Assembly: GCA_031282935.1 (NCBI GenBank)
Contig: JAITCS010000016.1
Location: forward strand, 1-6,734
Reading direction: 5' to 3'
DNA length: 6,734 nucleotides
From: Cellulomonadaceae bacterium
GTDB taxonomy: Bacteria; Actinomycetota; Actinomycetes; Actinomycetales; Cellulomonadaceae
Shown here piece by piece: positions 1-5,063 of the stretch (positions are counted from its first letter, which is position 1; the number at the start of each line of letters is the position of its first letter). The position numbers and the translations under genes are program-made. The notes under the pieces are model-generated. The model worked only from the letters and a program-made list of their open reading frames with translations. It ran no database searches and was not told the DNA's origin.

Positions 1-335
1 CCATCCATCGCCAGCCTTGGCCCACCACCGACCTGCTCAACGCCGCCGCTGCTGGTACCTCGCCAGCGATCCTCAGCGATTGCGGGAACGCCGTTTCGGT
101 GTTGCGCAAACTCAAAACCGAAGCCAAGGTGCCAATGAAAACCCCGATCATTGCGGCCACCCTCGCGGTGCCCGAGGTTTCCTTTGACGGCGTAGTGGCT
201 GGCAGGCGCGATATTGCCGAGGCTGGCAAGGTGGCGGATCTCAAGATTGTCGAAGCCACCGGCCCGGTGGAACTCGACATTCAAGGCGGGATCACTGCCC
301 AGTCCCACACGCTCGGCACGCTGGAACAGCCGTAA
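1..335 (+). CDS. valS: Valyl-tRNA synthetase, C-terminal end (partial)
   Basis: This open frame enters from the left edge (first full codon at base 3) and stops at TAA 333-335, giving about 110 C-terminal residues. Near its start it reads IHRQPWPTTDLL, and further on LRKLKTEAKVPMKTP. This is the pattern I associate with the part of ValS just after the anticodon-binding domain: a (V/I)H-x-x-WP motif, then a helix ending in a K-x-E-A-K-V stretch. ValS charges tRNA-Val in the cytoplasm. The frame ends soon afterwards (VELDIQ, then a short tail), so no C-terminal coiled-coil arm of the kind found in many bacterial ValS proteins is present. The catalytic domain lies outside the window, so the call rests on the tail alone. 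A related class I synthetase is the main alternative. Confidence 0.62.
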   Translation, partial: IHRQPWPTTDLLNAAAAGTSPAILSDCGNAVSVLRKLKTEAKVPMKTPIIAATLAVPEVSFDGVVAGRRDIAEAGKVADLKIVEATGPVELDIQGGITAQSHTLGTLEQP

Positions 336-339
336 CATT

Positions 340-361
340 TTGCTGTGGTGTTGCTGTGGTG
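340..361. repeat. Perfect 11-bp tandem duplication
   Basis: TTGCTGTGGTG occurs twice in direct succession at 340-350 and 351-361, starting five bases after the valS stop codon. It lies in non-coding sequence. Slippage or a small duplication would explain it; no function is evident. Confidence 0.85.
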
Positions 362-371
362 AGCCACGACA

Positions 372-393
372 CGCCGGGAGCGGCGCATTGTTG
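372..393 (+). terminator. valS: Possible valS terminator hairpin
   Basis: CGCCG (372-376), GGAG loop (377-380) and CGGCG (381-385) form a perfect five-pair GC stem with a tetraloop, followed by CATTGTTG. The tail is T-rich but not a clean U-tract, as often seen in high-GC actinobacteria. It lies 36 bases after the valS stop and just before the best promoter candidate, which fits a gene boundary. The stem is short, so the call is tentative. Confidence 0.33.
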
Positions 394-420
394 ACGGGCC
401 TTGGACCAAGGGTGTAGCGT
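391..420 (+). promoter_or_regulatory. cysK: Candidate promoter for the cysK-cysE operon
   Basis: A -35 box TTGACG (391-396; five of six to TTGACA) is followed by an 18-base spacer and a -10 box TAGCGT (415-420), matching the actinobacterial TANNNT pattern. With the -10 box at its usual -12 to -7 position, transcription would begin at base 427, the A of an ATG. The cysK leader would then be about 207 nt. The spacer contains a perfect dyad (separate entry). This is the best-scoring pair I found by eye in 336-633, but no start site has been mapped. Confidence 0.45.
399..411. promoter_or_regulatory. Perfect dyad, possible operator in the promoter spacer
   Basis: CCTTGGACCAAGG is a perfect inverted repeat with 6-bp arms around one central base (405). 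It is centred almost exactly in the 18-bp spacer between the -35 and -10 boxes. A dyad there would put a bound dimeric regulator against RNA polymerase; activators of the MerR family use dyads placed this way, although usually with a 19-20 bp spacer. The regulator is unknown and none is encoded in the window. Confidence 0.4.
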
Positions 421-426
421 GCAAGT

Positions 427-441
427 ATGCAACGATGTTAG
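427..441 (+). CDS. Possible leaderless four-codon leader ORF ending in Cys (MQRC)
   Basis: ATG CAA CGA TGT TAG encodes Met-Gln-Arg-Cys and stops. Its ATG coincides with the transcription start predicted from the -10 box at 415-420, so it would be translated as a leaderless ORF. The last sense codon is Cys, upstream of two cysteine-biosynthesis genes. In mycobacteria, leaderless short ORFs with Cys codons are known to act as cysteine-responsive attenuators; those usually carry several consecutive Cys codons, whereas this has one. An ORF this short can arise by chance, so this is a hypothesis based on position and content. Confidence 0.3.
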   Translation: MQRC

Positions 442-476
442 TTTTGAGTTTCCCACTCGCTCGCATCGTCATTTTT

Positions 477-489
477 CGGCCACAGGCCG
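477..489 (+). promoter_or_regulatory. Small GC hairpin in the cysK leader, possible attenuator or terminator
   Basis: CGGCC (477-481), ACA loop and GGCCG (485-489) form a perfect five-pair stem, preceded by TTTTT (472-476) and followed by CTTTGTTAC. It lies 36 bases downstream of the four-codon ORF and 144 bases upstream of cysK. The partly T-rich tail would allow weak termination on the plus strand. The stem is short and a competing antiterminator was not identified. Confidence 0.25.
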
Positions 490-590
490 CTTTGTTACGC
501 TTTCCCTTACCAGTTTCAGGGCAGAATTGCGGGCAGCACCAGTTTCTCTCACCTCTTCACCAACCCATCTTTAGCGCATATTCAAAACGC

Positions 591-614
591 TATCCAAGCC
601 ACTACCCAAGTCAC
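591..614. repeat. Imperfect 12-bp tandem repeat before the cysK ribosome binding site
   Basis: TATCCAAGCCAC (591-602) is followed directly by TACCCAAGTCAC (603-614), ten of twelve bases identical. A third, degraded copy (from 615) runs into the cysK Shine-Dalgarno sequence. Both differences fall at third codon positions of a frame that runs from 435 to 662 and are synonymous there (Tyr-Pro-Ser-His twice). With only two copies this may be chance. Confidence 0.6.
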
Positions 615-621
615 GACCCAA

Positions 622-626
622 AAGGA
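622..626 (+). promoter_or_regulatory. cysK: cysK ribosome binding site
   Basis: AAGGA lies seven bases before the ATG at 634, a good Shine-Dalgarno match at standard spacing. It fixes the cysK start and indicates that cysK is translated from a leadered mRNA. Confidence 0.75.
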
Positions 627-633
627 CTACATA

Positions 634-1569
634 ATGGCGAAAATCGCCGCCGACGCCACTGAGCTGGTCGGCCACACTCCCCTCGTTCGCATCAACCGCC
701 TCGCGGCTGGCGCCCCCGCCGAGGTTGTCGGCAAACTCGAATACTACAACCCGGCCAACTCGGTTAAAGACCGCATTGGGGTGGCCATCATTGACGCCGC
801 CGAAGCCGCCGGCGCTCTGAAACCGGGCGGCACCATCGTGGAGGGCACCTCCGGCAACACCGGGATCGCGCTGGCTTGGGCCGGTGCCACGCGCGGGTAT
901 CACGTGGTTTTGGCGATGCCTGAAACCATGTCCTTGGAGCGGCGCGCACTGCTACGGGCTTTTGGGGCCGAACTGGTGCTCACGCCCGGTTCAGAGGGCA
1001 TGAAGGGCGCGGTGGCTGCGGCCGAAAGGATCGTCGCCGAGCGCCCCGGCGCCGTGCTTGCGAGCCAGTTCGCCAACCCGGCCAACCCGGACATTCACCG
1101 CCGCACCACCGCCGAGGAAATCTGGGCCGACACCGACGGCAACGTGGACATATTCGTGGCCGGGATCGGCACCGGCGGCACGATCACCGGGGTGGGCGAG
1201 GTTCTGAAACAGCGCAATCCGAACATCAAGATTGTGGCAGTGGAACCCAAAGAGTCCCCGATTCTCAATGGGGGCGCGCCGGGGCCGCACAAAATCCAAG
1301 GCATTGGCGCGAACTTCATCCCAGAAATTTTGGACACCAATATATATGATGAAGTAATTGATGTTGATGCCGAAACCGCGATGGAGTTCTCCCGGCGCGC
1401 GGCCCGCGAAGAGGGTCTGATGGTTGGGATTTCCGCTGGGGCGGCTTTGGCGGCGGCCGTGCAACTCGCTAATCGGGATGAAAACGCGGGCAAGCGGATT
1501 GTGGCAATCATCCCTGACCTGGGAGAACGCTACCTGACCACCCCGCTTTATGCCGACCTGATGCACTGA
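634..1569 (+). CDS. cysK: Cysteine synthase A (O-acetylserine sulfhydrylase)
   Basis: CysK is a cytosolic PLP enzyme that converts O-acetyl-L-serine and sulfide to L-cysteine and acetate, the last step of cysteine synthesis. The 311-residue length is normal. Visible hallmarks are the PLP Schiff-base lysine K45 in NSVKDR, the substrate loop TSGNTG at 72-77, the [10 protein letters not shown] segment at 95-104, the phosphate-binding loop GTGGT at 179-183, the KIQGIG motif at 220-225, and Ser267 in GISAGA, which contacts the PLP ring nitrogen. The start follows a good AAGGA site. cysE begins four bases after the stop, so the two are almost certainly co-transcribed and their products act in sequence. 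A cystathionine beta-synthase-like relative is the alternative, but the motif set and the cysE neighbour favour CysK. No frame disruption is seen. Confidence 0.95.
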   Translation: MAKIAADATELVGHTPLVRINRLAAGAPAEVVGKLEYYNPANSVKDRIGVAIIDAAEAAGALKPGGTIVEGTSGNTGIALAWAGATRGYHVVLAMPETMSLERRALLRAFGAELVLTPGSEGMKGAVAAAERIVAERPGAVLASQFANPANPDIHRRTTAEEIWADTDGNVDIFVAGIGTGGTITGVGEVLKQRNPNIKIVAVEPKESPILNGGAPGPHKIQGIGANFIPEILDTNIYDEVIDVDAETAMEFSRRAAREEGLMVGISAGAALAAAVQLANRDENAGKRIVAIIPDLGERYLTTPLYADLMH

Positions 1570-1573
1570 TCCG

Positions 1574-2422
1574 ATGACAACCGACTTGCAAGCTGCCCGT
1601 CCCAAGCCTTCGCGCAGCGGAGCCGAAATCGCCGCCGACATCGCCTGGGCGGTGGGTTCGGCTCTGCGCGCCACCATCGCTGAACAGCACCAGAAATGGG
1701 CTGCAGAGCGGGTGGACGCAGTGCGCCGGAAACGCGAATCGGACAACAAATTGCAAGAAATCCGAGCAGCAGCGGTGCACGAGGAAGCGAAAACTCCCCT
1801 GGTGCACCGCGACCCCCTCGACCACCACCCCGTAGGGTTTGCGCGCCTAATCGAAACCCTCAACGAGGACCTTGACGCTGCCCACGCCCACGACCCCGCC
1901 GCCCGCAACCGGTTCGAGGTTGCCCTGGCCTACCCTGGCGTGCACGCGCTTTGGGTACACCGGATTGCGCACCGCATGTGGCAGCACCCCCTGCTGCGCA
2001 TCCCCGCGCGCCTGCTGTCGCAGTTCAGTCGGTTCCTGACCGGTATCGAGATTCATCCCGGCGCGGTGATTGGGCGGCGGCTGTTCATTGACCACGGGAT
2101 GGGCGTGGTGATTGGGGAAACCACCAAAATCGGCGACGACTGTCTGCTTTTTCACGGCTCCACCCTGGGCGGCACAAAGATGTCGCGCGGGAAACGGCAC
2201 CCAACTTTGGGCAACCGCGTGATGGTGGGGGCGGGCGCTAAGGTTTTGGGGCCGATCACTTTGGGCGACGACGTGCAGGTGGGCGCGAACGCCGTGGTAG
2301 TACACTCGGTGCCCGCCGGACAGATCGCCGTCGGAGTGCCCGCCAAAAACCGAACCCCGCGAGCCGGTTTGGGTGCCGCAACCCGACCCCAGGACGCCGC
2401 CCTGGTCGAGTACTTTATCTAG
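1574..2422 (+). CDS. cysE: Serine O-acetyltransferase with N-terminal extension
   Basis: CysE acetylates L-serine with acetyl-CoA to O-acetylserine, the committed and usually cysteine-inhibited step. The core from about residue 88 ([15 protein letters not shown], then a [20 protein letters not shown] segment) is the short Gram-positive type. A left-handed beta-helix of hexapeptide repeats follows (about 158-256), with catalytic His174 in FIDHGMG, Glu159 in GIEIHP at the position of the E. coli catalytic Asp, and STLGGTK at 196-202. The C-terminus ends EYFI; a terminal Ile is what inserts into the CysK active site in the cysteine synthase complex. Residues 1-85 are an added, charged, probably helical stretch absent from ordinary short forms. 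GC-rich third codon positions there support real coding. ATG 1574 has no clear Shine-Dalgarno site and probably relies on coupling to cysK. An internal GTG at 1802 (Val77) is a weaker start alternative. Confidence 0.92.
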   Translation: MTTDLQAARPKPSRSGAEIAADIAWAVGSALRATIAEQHQKWAAERVDAVRRKRESDNKLQEIRAAAVHEEAKTPLVHRDPLDHHPVGFARLIETLNEDLDAAHAHDPAARNRFEVALAYPGVHALWVHRIAHRMWQHPLLRIPARLLSQFSRFLTGIEIHPGAVIGRRLFIDHGMGVVIGETTKIGDDCLLFHGSTLGGTKMSRGKRHPTLGNRVMVGAGAKVLGPITLGDDVQVGANAVVVHSVPAGQIAVGVPAKNRTPRAGLGAATRPQDAALVEYFI

Positions 2423-2428
2423 GCTTTC

Positions 2429-2438
2429 ACCTGCAGGT
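2429..2438. repeat. 10-bp perfect palindrome at the left edge of the restriction-modification island
   Basis: ACCTGCAGGT is a perfect 10-bp palindrome six bases after the cysE stop, close to where base composition shifts to AT-richer. It could be a protein site or chance. No matching copy was found on the right side of the island. Confidence 0.45.
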
Positions 2439-2461
2439 TCGTTCGTGTCCTACCCACGATT

Positions 2462-2467
2462 TAGCAT
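2462..2467 (+). promoter_or_regulatory. Weak candidate -10 box upstream of the restriction gene
   Basis: TAGCAT fits TANNNT and would place the transcript start at about 2474, one base before the ATG at 2475. The -35 region (TTCGTT at 2438-2443 with an 18-base spacer) is poor, so this is only a possibility. Otherwise the restriction-modification genes could be read through from cysE. Confidence 0.2.
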
Positions 2468-2474
2468 AGGCGGT

Positions 2475-2558
2475 ATGAGCAACTCTTTCATGGCCATTCG
2501 ACCATCATCCACCACAGGAAATAGTACCCTTGACATTAGCGAGGTGAATCATGTCTAA
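2475..2558 (+). CDS. Possible 27-codon leader ORF overlapping the restriction gene start
   Basis: ATG 2475 opens a 27-codon frame (starting MSNSFMAIRP) whose TAA at 2556-2558 overlaps the first eight bases of the nuclease gene. The Shine-Dalgarno site of the nuclease lies inside it, so ribosomes ending here could re-initiate at 2551. In many type II systems a small controller (C) gene overlaps the R start in just this way, but this peptide is too short and has no helix-turn-helix pattern. The frame is open upstream into cysE without relation to it. It may well be non-coding. Confidence 0.2.
   Translation: MSNSFMAIRPSSTTGNSTLDISEVNHV
2541..2546 (+). promoter_or_regulatory. Ribosome binding site of the restriction gene
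   Basis: GAGGTG lies four bases before ATG 2551, a recognisable Shine-Dalgarno match at slightly short spacing. It supports the start of the nuclease gene. Confidence 0.5.
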
Positions 2559-3507
2559 AGAGTCCTATTTCGAGAGCTCCATCCTTGTTCTGCAAGAGAA
2601 GACTGATCTTGCTTTACAGGGCATACCTGAGATTGCTTGGGACGGCTTCTTGCTAAATCCGCGCCGATTGCGCGGTAGTGACTTCTTAATGCGATGGTCC
2701 CAAGGTGTTTGGAGTGAACGCCGCCTCACATCCGCATTAAACAACACTGGAAACTTCTATGCGATTCCTTACGGCCCGAGCGGAACAGCACCGTCTGGTG
2801 ATGTGAGGGCCTATGAGCTTTATTTTGAGAGGCTCGAAGCAGCCGGCCTTGATGATATGAAACGGCCTGATTTATTAGTGTTCAGAATCGGAGATAAACA
2901 GTTCGTTGATGATTTTGTCGAATCGGTTGGCGGATATGAGGAGTTGCAATTCATAGGTGAGGATACGCTACAACCGCTGGTGTCGAAAGCAATTATTGCG
3001 ATCGAATGTGAGAATTCGCTGTGGGTTGCAGAAAAGATGCCCGACTACGGCAAAGAAATGCGAAAACAGAAGCGGCTACATGGCCAACTTGGATTTGCTA
3101 AAAATGCTGTATTACCTACTATCATCATTAAGGAGGAAGATAGGATTCCCTTGGCAAAGTGGCAACAGACTAATGGAATCCCGATTCATGTCTGGCACTC
3201 CTTTTACGATCGTGCCTTCGGGCTTGCTTTCGATGATGCCGAACACCTAATTGCAGAGGGCCTGACATCTCCCACTGAACAGGTATTCCAAGCTCCCGGC
3301 GGAGCAATAACTAAGAAAGCAATCTATAAGCACTATTACCACTACGCCTACCCACTTGCTATTTCTATTAGTCCGCCAGAGTTAGTTGCTGCTCACATTG
3401 AAGATAAGAACGGGCATATTCTTCCATACGTCCGGTTCGAAGGCGGCATGATGGAAATCTGCAATGAAGCGAGCGACGTGCTAGATTCACTGGGAGGGGT
3501 GAGGTAA
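2551..3507 (+). CDS. Probable type II restriction endonuclease
   Basis: This 318-residue soluble protein has no signal peptide or membrane segment. Its role is inferred from its partner: it abuts a DNA adenine methyltransferase gene. Internally, RPDLLVF (Asp107) is followed 45 residues later by a hydrophobic strand and AIECEN (Glu152, Glu154), resembling a PD-(D/E)xK fold in which the Lys is replaced by Glu, as in the D...E-x-E active site of BamHI. A basic helix follows (EKMPDYGKEMRKQKRLHGQL, 161-180), then strand PTIIIK (189-194). The C-terminal half (about 195-318) is rich in aromatic residues, with a Tyr/His cluster at 259-267. The layout reminds me of AccI/XcyI-type enzymes, but I cannot assign a family or recognition site. 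Codon use is AT-richer than in cysE and rpiB, suggesting acquisition by transfer. The stop TAA is directly followed by the methyltransferase ATG. Confidence 0.72.
   Translation: MSKESYFESSILVLQEKTDLALQGIPEIAWDGFLLNPRRLRGSDFLMRWSQGVWSERRLTSALNNTGNFYAIPYGPSGTAPSGDVRAYELYFERLEAAGLDDMKRPDLLVFRIGDKQFVDDFVESVGGYEELQFIGEDTLQPLVSKAIIAIECENSLWVAEKMPDYGKEMRKQKRLHGQLGFAKNAVLPTIIIKEEDRIPLAKWQQTNGIPIHVWHSFYDRAFGLAFDDAEHLIAEGLTSPTEQVFQAPGGAITKKAIYKHYYHYAYPLAISISPPELVAAHIEDKNGHILPYVRFEGGMMEICNEASDVLDSLGGVR
3492..3504 (+). promoter_or_regulatory. Purine-rich ribosome binding region of the methyltransferase gene
   Basis: GGGAGGGGTGAGG lies at the end of the nuclease gene and offers two Shine-Dalgarno matches: GGAGG ten bases and GAGG three bases before ATG 3508. 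Together with the TAA-ATG junction this predicts efficient, coupled translation of the methyltransferase, useful where protection must not lag behind cutting. Confidence 0.6.
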
Positions 3508-4980
3508 ATGCAGCAGCTACCAACCCGTTGGGAAGAGCGTGAACGCCTTCGGAATAAGGGGCAATTTTGGACTCCGGATTGGGTCGCACATGCGATGGTG
3601 TCTTATGTGGCCACAGATACTGAACTAGTATTCGATCCTGCTACTGGTGGTGGAGCGTTTTTTGAGGCGCTGCTCAGCCTTGGTATTCCGGATATCCAAT
3701 TCTTCGGCACTGATATTGACGATGAGGTACTGAAAGATAGCATATACAGCCACCCGATAGCTAGAGTTGAGAAAAGAGATTTCATTCTAGATCCGCCAGC
3801 GGGCAAGTTCCCTTCGATTGTTGCGAATCCGCCATATATTCGCCACCATAGACTGTCCCCCCAAATGAAAGCTCGAGCAAAGCACCTTACCGATGAGGCT
3901 ATTGGTGTACCCCTTGACGGAAGAGCGGGATTGCATGTTTATTTCCTAGTTCAGGCATTGTCCCTCTTGGAAGTTAACGGAAAGCTGGCATTTATTATGC
4001 CTGCTGACACCTGTGAGGGACATTTCGCTAAAACGCTTTGGGACTGGATTTTCTCAAATTACAAAGTCAGGTGTGCTATTACGTTTGATGAGAAAGCAAC
4101 ACCTTTCCCAGGGGTAGATACGAACGCTATAGTATTTCTAATCGAAAATTCATTGCCTGCTGAAAATTTACTGTGGGTCAAGGTTCTTGAATCAAGTAAT
4201 GACCTATCCGCTTTCATAACCTCGGGATTTCAAGAGGTGGGGACATCACTAGAAGTTCACGCGCGAAGCTTGCAGGAAGCGAAGGTTACCGGGCTGTCTA
4301 GGCGGCCTAATGTCAATAAGCCTCCCAAATATCGGTTAGGTGATTTCGCTTCGGTAATGCGCGGGATTGCAACCGGAGCTAATGAGTTCTTTCTGATGAA
4401 CTCTGAACAGGTTGCGCAATCAGGTATTCCAGATTACAATTTTAAGCGCGTAGTTGGTAGAACTCGTGATGTTAGTGAGGATGAACTCACCTCCAACCAC
4501 ATTGAAGAGCTTGACCTCAAACAGCGGCCTACCTATCTACTATCGCTTGATGGAAGTCCTGTTGAATTACACCCCAATGTTACTGCCTACCTCGCCGAGG
4601 GCGAGGCTATGGGCCTACCACAGCGTGCGTTAATCCAGCAGCGAAACCCTTGGTACAAAATGGAGCAGCGGAAATCACCCCCGATTCTGTTTACCTATCT
4701 GGGACGCAGAAACTCTAGGTTCATAAAGAATTCGGCTGCAATTCTCCCGCTCACCGGATTCCTCTGCGTGTACCCGCATTTAGAAGATGAGGATTACATA
4801 CATCGTTTATGGGGTGCGCTTAACCACCCGGACACCATCGCCCACCTGGCATCGGTTGGCAAGAGTTACGGGTCGGGCGCCATAAAGGTGGAGCCAAGCA
4901 AGCTCAAGTCACTCCCAATTCCAGATCACGTTGTGAACGGATTTGACCTTGAACCTCAGCAAACCCAATCCTGCCTGTAG
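3508..4980 (+). CDS. Gamma-class N6-adenine DNA methyltransferase
   Basis: This 490-residue enzyme transfers a methyl group from SAM to adenine N6 in DNA, shielding host sites from the adjacent nuclease. Motifs appear in the gamma order: motif X KGQFWTP (17-23), SAM-binding motif I FDPATGGGAFF (42-52), motif II FGTDID (66-71), motif III-like KRDF (89-92), catalytic motif IV NPPY (107-110) in VANPPYIRHH, and motif VI GKLAFIMPA (158-166). The target-recognition domain begins near 285 with RGIATGANEFF and ends with GSGAIKVEPSKLKSLPIP (455-472), the usual close of TaqI/Eco57I-like specificity domains. All key residues are present, so it should be active. The target sequence cannot be read from the protein. 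There is no fused nuclease, so this is a separate-subunit type II system, not type IIG. Codon use is AT-rich like the nuclease. Confidence 0.9.
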   Translation: MQQLPTRWEERERLRNKGQFWTPDWVAHAMVSYVATDTELVFDPATGGGAFFEALLSLGIPDIQFFGTDIDDEVLKDSIYSHPIARVEKRDFILDPPAGKFPSIVANPPYIRHHRLSPQMKARAKHLTDEAIGVPLDGRAGLHVYFLVQALSLLEVNGKLAFIMPADTCEGHFAKTLWDWIFSNYKVRCAITFDEKATPFPGVDTNAIVFLIENSLPAENLLWVKVLESSNDLSAFITSGFQEVGTSLEVHARSLQEAKVTGLSRRPNVNKPPKYRLGDFASVMRGIATGANEFFLMNSEQVAQSGIPDYNFKRVVGRTRDVSEDELTSNHIEELDLKQRPTYLLSLDGSPVELHPNVTAYLAEGEAMGLPQRALIQQRNPWYKMEQRKSPPILFTYLGRRNSRFIKNSAAILPLTGFLCVYPHLEDEDYIHRLWGALNHPDTIAHLASVGKSYGSGAIKVEPSKLKSLPIPDHVVNGFDLEPQQTQSCL

Positions 4981-4998
4981 GGCTTAGCCTGGGGCATG

Positions 4999-5015
4999 GC
5001 GCGGTTGCACCGCGC
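4999..5015 (+). terminator. GC-rich hairpin downstream of the methyltransferase
   Basis: GCGCGGT (4999-5005), loop TGC and ACCGCGC (5009-5015) form a perfect seven-pair stem 18 bases after the methyltransferase stop, followed by TCTTGAGG. There is no U-tract, but strong GC stems without one are common at actinobacterial gene ends. Its position between two converging genes fits a terminator. Confidence 0.45.
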
Positions 5016-5042
5016 TCTTGAGGATTGCGGATGGGCTACGGC

Positions 5043-5063
5043 AGGGGCCTAAAAATGGCTCCT
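5043..5063. terminator. Possible hairpin at the rpiB stop, between converging genes
   Basis: AGGGGCC (5043-5049), loop TAAAAAT and GGCTCCT (5057-5063) pair over seven positions with one G-U wobble in plus-strand RNA and one A-C mismatch in minus-strand RNA. It overlaps the rpiB stop codon and has no U-tract. It may act weakly for plus-strand transcripts. Confidence 0.25.

Noticed and set aside
571..903. Minus-strand open frame over the cysK 5' region
   Set aside because: Antisense to the conserved N-terminal part of CysK, with no family resemblance.
991..1908. Long minus-strand open frame (305 codons) antisense to cysK and cysE
   Set aside because: It lies opposite two clear genes, spans their junction, and has no recognisable protein pattern. 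Long antisense frames are expected in GC-rich coding DNA.
2475..2558. A true C-protein (controller) gene
   Set aside because: C proteins are about 80 residues with a helix-turn-helix; this frame is 27 codons without such a pattern.
2530..2559. TTGACA with an 18-base spacer to TCTAAA at the nuclease start
   Set aside because: The -35 box is perfect but the -10 does not fit TANNNT, and transcription would start inside the nuclease gene, losing its start codon. A chance match is more likely.
2551..3507. Firm assignment to the AccI family and its GTMKAC target
   Set aside because: The resemblance is from memory of general layout only; no diagnostic motif could be confirmed without a profile search.
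3508..4980. Type IIG (fused nuclease-methyltransferase) enzyme
   Set aside because: The methyltransferase starts with motif X within the first 25 residues, leaving no room for an N-terminal nuclease domain, and a separate nuclease gene lies upstream.
2423..5061. Direct repeats flanking the restriction-modification island
   Set aside because: TAGG-CTT-CCTG-like text occurs after both stop codons (about 2420-2437 and 4978-4992), but matches are scattered and gapped, not a convincing duplication.
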